The position numbers and the translations under genes are program-made. DNA of 29,547 nt from JACJWR01 sp044326505 (GTDB lineage Bacteria > Actinomycetota > Actinomycetes > S36-B12 > UBA10799). The stretch lies in contig JBIRBF010000010.1 in assembly GCA_044326505.1 (NCBI GenBank), forward strand, positions 1-29,547. The letters run 5' to 3'. The notes beneath the pieces are model-generated. The model worked only from the letters and a program-made list of their open reading frames with translations. It searched no databases and was not told where the DNA came from. This document shows, piece after piece, positions 23,039 through 29,547 of this stretch (position 1 is its first letter; the number at the start of each line of letters is the position of its first letter).

Positions 23039-24412
23039 ATGACACGCATCGTAGTGATCGGCGGCGACGCCGCGGGCGCGTCGGCAGCCTCGCAGATCAA
23101 ACGCCGCCGACCGGACTGGGACGTGGTCATGATCGATCGCGGTACCCACACCTCCTACGCCGCCTGTGGCCTGCCGTACTGGGTCGCCGGTGAGATTGGC
23201 GAAGAGGACTCGCTAATAGCGCGCACCCCGGCGGCGCACCGCACCAACGGCATCGACGTGCGGATGTCCACCGAGGCGACGGCCCTCGACCTCGACGCCC
23301 AATCGGTTCAAGTGCACAGCGCACAGACCGACGCGGAGGAGTCGATCGGCTTCGACCACGTGGTCATCGCGACTGGCGCCGCTCCCGTCGTCCCTCCCAT
23401 CCCTGGTGCTGACGCCGCGAATGTCGGCGTCGTACACACCATCGACGGCACCCGCGCCCTGCTCGAGCGGACCTTGGCACTGGCCGACGGCGAACCGCCG
23501 CGGCGGGCAGTGGTGGTCGGCGCCGGTTTCATCGGCGTCGAAATGGCCGAGGCCTTCGGGTCCCGAGGCCTGTCCGTGACCGTCATTGACCTGGCCGATG
23601 GGCCGATGACCAGTCTGGACGCCGACATGTCCACGCTGCTCCAACGCGTCATGGAGACGCAGGGCATCGACTGCCAATTCGGCCAGGCCGTCCGCGCAAT
23701 CGAAGTCGGCACCGACGGCCTGGCCACAGCCGTCACCACCGATGCCGGCACCTATCCGGCCGACATCGTGGTGCTGGCCCTGGGCGTGCGGCCCAACACC
23801 TCGATCGCGGTCGAGGCCGGCCTGCCGACAGGCAGCGCCGGGGGGCTGCTCACCGACCGCAGCCAACACGTCCAGGGGCACGCCAACATCTGGGCGGCCG
23901 GCGACTGCACGGAGCCCTTCCACCGGCTCCTGCGCCGCCCGGTATTCCTGCCGCTGGGCACGCACGCCAACAAGCAAGGGCGCGTGGCCGGGATGAACAT
24001 CGCCGGGGGGTGCCTGACCTTTGAGGGGGTGATCGGTACGGCGATCACCCGCGTCGGGAACGCGCACGTGGCGCGCACCGGGCTGACTGAGCGGGAAGCG
24101 GCGGCTGAGGGGCTGCCGTACGTGTCCGCCATGACCCAGACCGCCGTGATCGCCCACTACATGCCCGACTCCGGCCAGATGGCCGTGAAAGTGGTGGCCG
24201 ACGCAGCCTCAGGACGGTTGCTCGGCGGCCAGATACTGGGCGACTCGGCACTCGCCGCCAAACGCATCGACACCCTGGCCACGGCAGTCTGGACCGGCAT
24301 GACGGCCGAGGAGCTCACCGGTGCGGATCTGTCCTACGCACCGCCGGTGTCGCCGGTGTGGGATCCAGTCCAGACGGCGGCCCGCCAGATCGCCGGCAAA
24401 CTGCAGCGCTGA
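23039..24412 (+). CDS. CoA-disulfide reductase-like FAD flavoprotein
   Basis: A 457-residue flavoprotein of the pyridine nucleotide-disulfide oxidoreductase class. IGGDAAGASAASQIKR is the N-terminal FAD motif. The single active-site cysteine is Cys43 in YAACGLPYW, the position known for CoA-disulfide reductase and NADH oxidase/persulfide reductase relatives. VVVGAGFIGVEMAEAF near residue 160 binds NAD(P)H, and WAAGDCTE is the second FAD contact. There is no C-terminal rhodanese domain. Candidate substrates are CoA disulfide, CoA persulfide or another low-molecular-weight disulfide; sequence does not choose. The ATG has CACACT 6 bases ahead, a weak leaderless match. Upstream open frame is antisense to the DedA genes and non-coding. 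Confidence 0.88.
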   Translation: MTRIVVIGGDAAGASAASQIKRRRPDWDVVMIDRGTHTSYAACGLPYWVAGEIGEEDSLIARTPAAHRTNGIDVRMSTEATALDLDAQSVQVHSAQTDAEESIGFDHVVIATGAAPVVPPIPGADAANVGVVHTIDGTRALLERTLALADGEPPRRAVVVGAGFIGVEMAEAFGSRGLSVTVIDLADGPMTSLDADMSTLLQRVMETQGIDCQFGQAVRAIEVGTDGLATAVTTDAGTYPADIVVLALGVRPNTSIAVEAGLPTGSAGGLLTDRSQHVQGHANIWAAGDCTEPFHRLLRRPVFLPLGTHANKQGRVAGMNIAGGCLTFEGVIGTAITRVGNAHVARTGLTEREAAAEGLPYVSAMTQTAVIAHYMPDSGQMAVKVVADAASGRLLGGQILGDSALAAKRIDTLATAVWTGMTAEELTGADLSYAPPVSPVWDPVQTAARQIAGKLQR

Positions 24413-24439
24413 CGGGCGCGTCCGGCCGACGGGCGCGTC
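24411..24439. repeat. Twelve-base direct repeat after the flavoprotein gene
   Basis: GACGGGCGCGTC occurs at 24411-24422, overlapping the stop codon, and again at 24428-24439, with 5 bases between. Each copy can fold as a 4-pair GACG/CGTC hairpin. It may help end transcription before fba; it may also be chance in GC-rich DNA. Confidence 0.35.
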
Positions 24440-24487
24440 TGCCGACCGCCGCGAGACGCCGGAAGGGCATCGCGCGATCTTCTCTGC

Positions 24488-24493
24488 CAGGAT
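24488..24493 (+). promoter_or_regulatory. Candidate -10 box for fba
   Basis: CAGGAT precedes the fba start by 34 bases, giving a short leader that contains the strong ribosome site GAAGGAG (24516-24522). No clear -35 box is seen. Confidence 0.35.
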
Positions 24494-24527
24494 TGGCGAC
24501 GGACCCACCGATCAGAAGGAGACCCGC

Positions 24528-25550
24528 ATGCCCATCGCCACCCCAGAGGTCTATGCCGAGATGCTCGACCGGGCCAAGGCTGGCAAGTTCGCCTACCCGG
24601 CGATCAATGTCACCTCGTCATCGACTCTGAACGCTGCCCTGCAGGGCTTCGCGGACGCAGAAAGCGACGGGATCATCCAGTTCTCGTGGGGCGGCGCCGA
24701 GTTCGCGTCCGGCCAGCGCGTCAAGGACATGGTGACCGGCGCGGTGGCGCTGGCTGAGTTCGCCCACGTTGTGGCGGAGAAGTATCCCATCAACATCGCC
24801 CTGCACACCGACCACTGTCCGATGCAGAAGCTGGACGGCTACATGCGTCCGCTCGTGGACATCTCGCTCGAGCGGGTGGCGCGCGGCGAGCAGCCGCTCT
24901 TCCAGTCCCACATGTGGGACGGCTCGGCGATCCCGCTGGCCGAGAACCTCGACATCGCCGAGGAACTGCTCGACAAGTGCCACCGCGCCAACATGATCCT
25001 CGAGATCGAGATCGGTGTCGTCGGCGGCGAGGAGGACGGCATCGAGGCCACGCACGACGCCAAGCTGTTCTCGACCCCCGAGGACGGCCTCGCCACGGCG
25101 GCCAAGCTCGGCCTCGGCGAGCGCGGTCGCTACATGGTCGCTGCGACCTTCGGCAACGTCCACGGTGTGTACAAGCCGGGCAACGTGGTGCTCACCCCGT
25201 CGATCCTGAAAGACATCCAGGACGCGGTGGCTGCGCAGTACGGCAAGCCCGAGCCGTTCGACCTGGTGTTCCACGGCGGCTCCGGCTCGCTGCTGTCCGA
25301 GATCCGCGAGGCCTTGGACTACGGCGTGATCAAGATGAACGTGGACACGGACACCCAGTACACCTACACCCGTCCGGTGGCCAACTGGATGTACACCAAC
25401 TACGCCGGCGTGCTCAAGGTCGACGGCGAGGTCGGCAACAAGAAGCAGTACGACCCGCGGGCGTGGATGCGCCAGGGTGAGGACGGCATGGCCGCCCGCG
25501 TCGTGGAGGCCTGCACCGACCTGCGCAGCGTCGGCACCAAGATGTCGTGA
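24528..25550 (+). CDS. fba: Class II fructose-bisphosphate aldolase
   Basis: A 340-residue zinc-dependent aldolase of glycolysis and gluconeogenesis that splits fructose 1,6-bisphosphate into the two triose phosphates. Zinc and catalytic segments are all present: ALHTDHCP near residue 90, EIEIGVVGGEEDG, NVHGVYKPGNV and FHGGSGS, with NVDTDTQ near the end. The ATG follows GAAGGAG by 5 bases, the clearest ribosome site in this part of the window, as expected for a highly expressed enzyme. The start of an FAD oxidoreductase overlaps its stop codon (GTGA). Confidence 0.97.
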   Translation: MPIATPEVYAEMLDRAKAGKFAYPAINVTSSSTLNAALQGFADAESDGIIQFSWGGAEFASGQRVKDMVTGAVALAEFAHVVAEKYPINIALHTDHCPMQKLDGYMRPLVDISLERVARGEQPLFQSHMWDGSAIPLAENLDIAEELLDKCHRANMILEIEIGVVGGEEDGIEATHDAKLFSTPEDGLATAAKLGLGERGRYMVAATFGNVHGVYKPGNVVLTPSILKDIQDAVAAQYGKPEPFDLVFHGGSGSLLSEIREALDYGVIKMNVDTDTQYTYTRPVANWMYTNYAGVLKVDGEVGNKKQYDPRAWMRQGEDGMAARVVEACTDLRSVGTKMS

Positions 25551-26632
25551 CCTCTGCGATCGTCGTCGGCGGCGGGATCAGCGGGATCGCCGCCGCCGGC
25601 GCGCTCGCAACGGCACCGCAGCCGGTGCCGCGCATCGACGTCGTCGATCGCGGCCACCGGCTCGGAGGTCGTATGGCTGTGCGCACGCTCCGCCACGGAC
25701 CCTGGGCCGGCCACATCGTGGACCTGGGAGCGTCGTACTTCACCGTCGGCCGCCCGGAGTTCGGCGCGCTCGTGGACGACTGGTTGGCGCGTGGCCTGGC
25801 CCGGCCCTGGTCGGACAGGTTCGCCGTTATCGGCGCCGACGGCCACCTGGACGTCCATGAGGGTCCGATGCGCTTCGCCGCCCCCGCGGGTCTGCGTTCG
25901 CTGGTGGAGAGCCTGGCCGAGGCCCTCCCCGCCGACGTCCGAGTGAGGTCGGCGGCCGAGGCAGGGCAGTTGCGCCGCGGGACGGGCGATCGCTGGGCGC
26001 TCGACGTCAGCGCGGTGTCCGGCGCCAACGCCCCGGCCGACGCCGAGGAGCCCCGGGCGATGCCGATGGGGGCCGACGTCGTCGGCCTGTGCCAACCCAC
26101 GTCGCAAGCGCTGCAACTGTTGCGCTCGTCGCCCGCCAACGACGATCTGGCGGGCCTGGCGGATGCCTGCGCGCCTCGGCGCTACGAACCGCTGCTCTCG
26201 CTGGTGGCGCAGTGGCCCACCCGCAGCTGGGACGCCTTCTCTGGCTGCTTCGTCAACGGCGACCCCACCATCGGCTTCATCGCCGACGACGGCGACCGGC
26301 GCGGTGACGGCGCGGCAGTCCTGGTGGCCCACAGCACGCCCGGCTTCGCGCGGCCGTTCCTGTCCGACCCCGACAGGGCCACCGAGCAGTTAGTCGCTGC
26401 AGTCAGACGACTGCTCGACATCGGCGCGCCAGTGACGGCCGAGGTGAAGCGCTGGGCCGCGGCACGACCTGCGACGGACGACGGCGGGGGCGCTGACGGG
26501 CGCTTCCTGCTCGACCCTAGCGGCGTCGGCGTCGCAGGGGATGCTTTCAGCCAGCGGCCACGGATCGAAGCGGCCTGGTTGTCCGGCCGTGCCCTCGGCT
26601 CGGCACTGGCCGCACTGGCCGCCGCTTCGTAG
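25547..26632 (+). CDS. Renalase-like FAD-dependent oxidoreductase
   Basis: A 361-residue flavoprotein of the amine oxidase/renalase-like group. VGGGISGIAAAGAL (7-20) binds the FAD pyrophosphate, RGHRLGGRM is the conserved second FAD motif, DLGASYFT follows, and VAGDAFSQRPRIEAAWLSG near the C-terminus contacts the flavin. No secretion signal is present, so it should be cytosolic. The substrate is unknown; bacterial renalases oxidise aberrant dihydronicotinamide isomers, which would fit a housekeeping repair role, but this is only inferred. Its GTG overlaps the fba stop as GTGA, so its translation is probably coupled to an abundant glycolytic mRNA. Confidence 0.85.
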   Translation: MTSAIVVGGGISGIAAAGALATAPQPVPRIDVVDRGHRLGGRMAVRTLRHGPWAGHIVDLGASYFTVGRPEFGALVDDWLARGLARPWSDRFAVIGADGHLDVHEGPMRFAAPAGLRSLVESLAEALPADVRVRSAAEAGQLRRGTGDRWALDVSAVSGANAPADAEEPRAMPMGADVVGLCQPTSQALQLLRSSPANDDLAGLADACAPRRYEPLLSLVAQWPTRSWDAFSGCFVNGDPTIGFIADDGDRRGDGAAVLVAHSTPGFARPFLSDPDRATEQLVAAVRRLLDIGAPVTAEVKRWAAARPATDDGGGADGRFLLDPSGVGVAGDAFSQRPRIEAAWLSGRALGSALAALAAAS

Positions 26633-26643
26633 CTTCCGGCGCG

Positions 26644-26649
26644 TAGGCT
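26644..26649 (+). promoter_or_regulatory. Candidate -10 box for purA
   Basis: TAGGCT lies 40 bases before the purA ATG, giving a leader of about 30 bases with ribosome site AAAGGGGA. The box is flanked by a 6-base inverted repeat, CGGCGC (26637-26642) and GCGCCG (26651-26656), which could be an operator. Confidence 0.45.
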
Positions 26650-26689
26650 AAGCGCCGCGGGACACGCCGCGACAAAGGGGACCACACAC

Positions 26690-27976
26690 ATGCCAGCCAT
26701 CGTGCTCGTCGGCGCTCAGTGGGGCGACGAGGGCAAGGGAAAGGCCACCGACCTGCTCGGCGGCCGCGTCGACTACGTCGTCCGCTACCAGGGCGGCAAC
26801 AACGCCGGCCACACCGTGGTGATCGGCGACGAGAAGTACGCTCTGCACCTGCTCCCCAGCGGCATCCTCAGCCCGGCGACGGTTCCGGTGATCGCCAACG
26901 GCGTGGTGGTGGATCCGGCTGTGCTCATGCGCGAGATCCAAGGCCTCGACGAGCGCGGAATCGACACCTCCCGGCTGCGTATCTCGTCCAATGCCCACCT
27001 CATCGCGCCGTACCACATCGAGGTGGACAAGGTCTCCGAGCGCTTCCTGGGCAAATCCCGCATCGGCACCACGGGCCGCGGCATCGGCCCGGCCTATATG
27101 GACAAAATCGGCCGGATCGGCCTGCGGGTGCAGGACCTGTTCGACCCCGGGATCCTGCAGGCCAAGATCACCGCAGCGCTGGACACTCGCAACCAGATGC
27201 TGGTCAAGGTATTCAACCGCCGCGCCCTCGACCCGGAGCGGATCACGCAGGAGCTGCTCGCCTACGCCGAGCCGCTCGCACCGATGGTCGCCGACACCTC
27301 GCTGCTGCTCAACCGCGCACTCGACCACGAGCAAGTCGTGCTGCTGGAGGGTTCGCAGGGAACGCTGCTCGACGTGGACCACGGGACGTACCCGTTCGTG
27401 ACCTCGTCCAACCCCACCTCCGGCGGGGCCTGCGCCGGCGCCGGCATCGGACCCACCCGCATCACGCGCGTGGTTGGGATCCTCAAGGCCTACACGACCA
27501 GGGTCGGGTCGGGCCCGTTCCCCACGGAGCTGTTCGACGCCGACGGCGAGACGCTGCGGCGCGTCGGCGGGGAGGTCGGGGTCACCACCGGCCGGGACCG
27601 CCGCTGCGGCTGGTTCGACGCCCTCATCGCCCGCTACGCCTCGCGGGTCAACGGGCTGACCGACGTCTTCCTCACCAAGCTGGATGTGCTCAGCGCGTTC
27701 GACCAGATCCCCGTGTGTGTGGCCTACGAGGTGGACGGCCAGCGGGTGGAGGAGTTGCCGGCAAACCAGACCGAGTTCCATCACGCCACACCGGTCTACG
27801 AGGTGCTGCCCGGGTGGCGCCAGGACATCTCGGGCGCACGCACCCTGGATGACTTGCCGCCCAACGCGCGCTCCTACGTCGAGTTCCTGCAGGATGCGTC
27901 GGGCTGCCGGATATCGGCCATCGGCGTCGGTCCGGACCGCAACGCCACGATCAGCCTGCGGGACTTGATCTACTAG
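26690..27976 (+). CDS. purA: Adenylosuccinate synthetase PurA
   Basis: A 428-residue enzyme that joins IMP and aspartate with GTP to give adenylosuccinate, the first committed step to AMP. The P-loop-like GAQWGDEGKGK is at residues 8-18, with catalytic Asp and the later His in GGNNAGHTVV. GTTGRGIGPAY binds IMP, EGSQGTLLDVDHGTYPFVTSSN follows, and GRDRRCGWFD and TKLDVLSAF complete the family pattern. Length is standard. It stands alone with its own leader and promoter and ends 40 bases from the convergent sulfur-relay genes. Confidence 0.97.
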   Translation: MPAIVLVGAQWGDEGKGKATDLLGGRVDYVVRYQGGNNAGHTVVIGDEKYALHLLPSGILSPATVPVIANGVVVDPAVLMREIQGLDERGIDTSRLRISSNAHLIAPYHIEVDKVSERFLGKSRIGTTGRGIGPAYMDKIGRIGLRVQDLFDPGILQAKITAALDTRNQMLVKVFNRRALDPERITQELLAYAEPLAPMVADTSLLLNRALDHEQVVLLEGSQGTLLDVDHGTYPFVTSSNPTSGGACAGAGIGPTRITRVVGILKAYTTRVGSGPFPTELFDADGETLRRVGGEVGVTTGRDRRCGWFDALIARYASRVNGLTDVFLTKLDVLSAFDQIPVCVAYEVDGQRVEELPANQTEFHHATPVYEVLPGWRQDISGARTLDDLPPNARSYVEFLQDASGCRISAIGVGPDRNATISLRDLIY

Positions 27977-27988
27977 CCCGCCCCGCAG

Positions 27989-28000
27989 GCCGCACGCGGC
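27989..28000. terminator. Short hairpin between purA and the convergent dsrE-like gene
   Basis: GCCGC-AC-GCGGC lies in the 40-base gap between the two stop codons. It could fold on either transcript as a compact stem, but no U-run follows in either direction. Confidence 0.3.
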
Positions 28001-28016
28001 TTCAGTGTTGCGCGGC

Positions 28017-28532
28017 TCAGATGAACAGCAGCTGCGCGCCGTCGGTCATCTCGATGAAGTCGCTGGCGTTGATGATGCCTGAGACGTCGTCGCGCAGGTC
28101 GGCTTCCTCGAGCTTGTTCATGTCCGCCGACATCCGGCAGGCCCACAGGGTGCCGCCGGCCGCCACGATCTGATCGAGGAAGTCCGGCACCTCGGGGATA
28201 CCCAGATCCGCGATCTGCTGCTTCATCATCTTGGTAGCCATGCTGGTCATACCGGGCAGCGGGGCGAGCGACTGGGGCATGTGCTTGTCGCTGCCGGGCA
28301 GGTGCATCGCCGTGTTGCCCAGCGGCGAGAACTGCAGGTTGTTCATGCGCGACTTGGTGATCATGTCGAAGCCCCAGAACGTGAAGAACAGGGTCGTCTT
28401 GATGCCTTCGCCGAGCGCGGCGTTGGCCAGGACGAGGCCCGGGTAGGCCATGTCCAGGTTGCCCTTGGAGCAGATGATCGCGAGGTGGCGGTCGGACTCG
28501 GCATCGTCGCCGAAGTCGGGAACGATTGTCAT
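28017..28532 (-). CDS. DsrE2-like sulfur-carrier protein (DsrE/DsrF/DrsH family)
   Basis: A 171-residue protein of the DrsE_2 type. AIICSKGNLDMAYPGLVLAN carries Cys21, and LFFTFWGFDMI is a strong family marker. A second cysteine is Cys132 in TLWACRMSADM, the position of the sulfur-carrying cysteine in DsrE-like proteins. A methionine-rich stretch (about 85-104) is predicted as a mobile or membrane-facing segment. The family passes persulfide or thiosulfate sulfur between proteins. It is the third gene of the DUF1641-TusE-DsrE cassette, starting 33 bases after TusE; GAGGA lies 12 bases from the ATG, a weak ribosome site. The sulfur donor and acceptor are unknown. Confidence 0.87.
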   Translation of the reverse strand: MTIVPDFGDDAESDRHLAIICSKGNLDMAYPGLVLANAALGEGIKTTLFFTFWGFDMITKSRMNNLQFSPLGNTAMHLPGSDKHMPQSLAPLPGMTSMATKMMKQQIADLGIPEVPDFLDQIVAAGGTLWACRMSADMNKLEEADLRDDVSGIINASDFIEMTDGAQLLFI

Positions 28533-28565
28533 GGTGTGCTCAGATCCTCTTGGTCGTGGATGGAA

Positions 28566-28880
28566 TCAGACGCAGCCGTGCGGCTTGGGCAGCCCGGCGA
28601 TGTAGGCCATCTTCTTGGCCGGCTTCTTGGGGAACAGCTGGAACTGCTCCTTGGTGGGGAAGCCCCCGACGGTCTGCACGCGGCGGGTCGTGGCGGTCTC
28701 GCCCTTCTCCTGGTAGTCCTCACGCAGGAAGCGGATGACCTCCCAGTGGCGGTCGGTCATCTCGACCCCGATGTTGCCGGCGAGCTCGGCGCCGATGGCC
28801 TCGTTCCACTCGTCGAACTCGGTCAGGAATCCCTCGTCATTGATCTGGACCTCTTGGCCCGCGATCGTTGCGGTTGGCAT
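28566..28880 (-). CDS. TusE/DsrC-family sulfur-relay protein
   Basis: A 104-residue protein of normal DsrC/TusE length. DEGFLTEFDEWNEAIGAEL and TDRHWEVIRFLREDY are the two core segments, and the C-terminal arm ends in LPKPHGCV with the conserved penultimate Cys103. The second cysteine of true DsrC, eleven residues before it, is missing (Ala92), so this is TusE-like: it can carry a persulfide but cannot form the DsrC trisulfide link. Its ribosome site AAGGAAGGAAG is made of the last codons of the preceding DUF1641 gene, 5 bases away, so translation should be coupled. No tusBCD or dsrAB is in this window. Confidence 0.92.
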   Translation of the reverse strand: MPTATIAGQEVQINDEGFLTEFDEWNEAIGAELAGNIGVEMTDRHWEVIRFLREDYQEKGETATTRRVQTVGGFPTKEQFQLFPKKPAKKMAYIAGLPKPHGCV

Positions 28881-28885
28881 ATGCC

Positions 28886-29542
28886 CTACTTCCTTCCTTG
28901 TGTGGGATTGGTCGGCACGCTCGGCAGATCCTCTTCGCCGATCGTGTGGAGCATGTTCATCACGCGCGCGAGCCCGCGCCGGGTCTGCGGGTCGCGCATG
29001 GAGCGCAGCAACGCGAACATCGACGGCGGCTCGATGTGGTGATCCTCACCATCCTGCACCGTTAGGGCGGTGCGGCGCACCAGGGCCATGACCTCTGGCT
29101 GGGTCATCTCCTTCACCGCGCTGAGGATCGTCACGACGTTGTCGCCTAGCGCGGCCACGTCGTCCTCGGTGAACTCCGTGACCACTCGGTCGGCGATCAT
29201 CCCGCCCTGCCGGGCAAAGGCGAAGTAGCCCTTCTGGTCGGCGACCTCGAGCGTGTCGGTGAGCTTGGCCATGGCCGGGCCGCTGAGCTCGCTCAGGGTT
29301 CCGGCGAGCTCGGTGAGAGCATCGAGCTGGCTGAGCAGGGCATTGAGCTGAGGCAGGCTTACGGCCAGATTACGAGCGAAGGCCTGCGCGTCGGCGAGCG
29401 TGACCTGCTCGCTGATCTCGGCCATCTCCTGCGTGGCCATGGCCATCGCATCCGACGTCACCGGCGTCAGCGTCTCGGCGAGCTCCGCCCACTTCTCGCG
29501 GCTGGCCCGCTGGCTGGCGAGCTCGGCGGCGACGAAGTCCAT
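28886..29542 (-). CDS. DUF1641 protein, first visible gene of the sulfur-relay cassette (5' end near window edge)
   Basis: A 218-residue mostly helical protein that I assign to DUF1641 from its helical pattern (DALTELAGTLSELSGPAMAKL, TLEVADQKGYFAFARQGGMI) and its partners. DUF1641 genes are known beside sulfide:quinone oxidoreductase, DsrE/TusA-type genes, or formate dehydrogenase subunits. No membrane segment, cysteine or signal peptide is visible, so it is more likely a scaffold or regulator than a sulfur carrier. ATG 29542 gives a plausible length, but the frame stays open to the edge (29547), so the true start may lie outside. Its last codons form the ribosome site of tusE. Confidence 0.78.
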   Translation of the reverse strand: MDFVAAELASQRASREKWAELAETLTPVTSDAMAMATQEMAEISEQVTLADAQAFARNLAVSLPQLNALLSQLDALTELAGTLSELSGPAMAKLTDTLEVADQKGYFAFARQGGMIADRVVTEFTEDDVAALGDNVVTILSAVKEMTQPEVMALVRRTALTVQDGEDHHIEPPSMFALLRSMRDPQTRRGLARVMNMLHTIGEEDLPSVPTNPTQGRK

Positions 29543-29547
29543 CTGCG

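Noticed and set aside
24411..24439. The 12-base direct repeat as an attachment site or mobile-element scar
   Set aside because: The copies are only 5 bases apart, no integrase or transposase is nearby, and the bases are GC-rich enough for chance.
28866..28885. A full two-cysteine DsrC as part of a dissimilatory sulfite system
   Set aside because: The residue eleven positions before Cys103 is Ala92, not Cys, and no dsrAB is present; TusE-like is the better call.
1..29547. tRNA, rRNA, CRISPR arrays, insertion sequences, prophage or defence genes
   Set aside because: No cloverleaf, rRNA segment, regular repeat-spacer array, transposase, integrase or defence-type domain was seen. Gene gaps are too short for most of these.

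Overview
This is a high-GC, gene-dense bacterial chromosome segment, almost certainly from an actinomycete (Actinomycetota). Three things point there. A mycothiol-synthesis glycosyltransferase (mshA) sits beside ybjN, gpmA and a divergent senX3-regX3 pair, an arrangement shared with mycobacteria. A galU-moeA-moaC-mog-rimJ run is also of actinobacterial type. GTG starts are very common, and many promoters look leaderless. I cannot name the genus from sequence alone. I count 31 protein genes, two of them at the window edges. I see no rRNA, tRNA, CRISPR array, transposase, integrase or phage gene. No gene-free stretch exceeds 300 bases.

Layout. (1) 1-7682, minus strand: a heterodimeric ABC exporter, then galU, then molybdopterin genes moeA-moaC-mog and a RimJ-like acetyltransferase; a further minus-strand gene is cut at the left edge. 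(2) 7823-11327: galE, a secreted lipase-like lipoprotein and UDP-glucose dehydrogenase. With galU these supply UDP-glucose, UDP-galactose and UDP-glucuronate for the cell surface. (3) 11449-17516: the phosphate-sensing pair senX3-regX3 faces phoU-mshA-ybjN-gpmA-SDR. (4) 17531-21642: a SulP transporter and a class I aminotransferase share a 43-base divergent promoter region; then come a degenerate alpha/beta-hydrolase-like gene and pyrE. (5) 21639-26632: two DedA membrane proteins, a CoA-disulfide-reductase-like flavoprotein, class II aldolase (fba) and a renalase-like FAD oxidoreductase. (6) 26690-29547: purA, then on the minus strand a DUF1641-TusE-DsrE sulfur-relay cassette running to the right edge.

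The strongest observations beyond routine annotation are these. Eight genes share a TANNNT -10 box exactly 6 or 7 bases before the start codon, which implies widespread leaderless mRNAs. The phoU and senX3 promoters are mirror images with identical -10 boxes. A 55-base hairpin carries the stop codons of two convergent genes in its two arms. The DUF1641-TusE-DsrE cassette is the best candidate here for an incompletely described system: a sulfur-carrier relay with a one-cysteine TusE/DsrC, without dsrAB or tusBCD in view. Most of the rest is conserved core metabolism.
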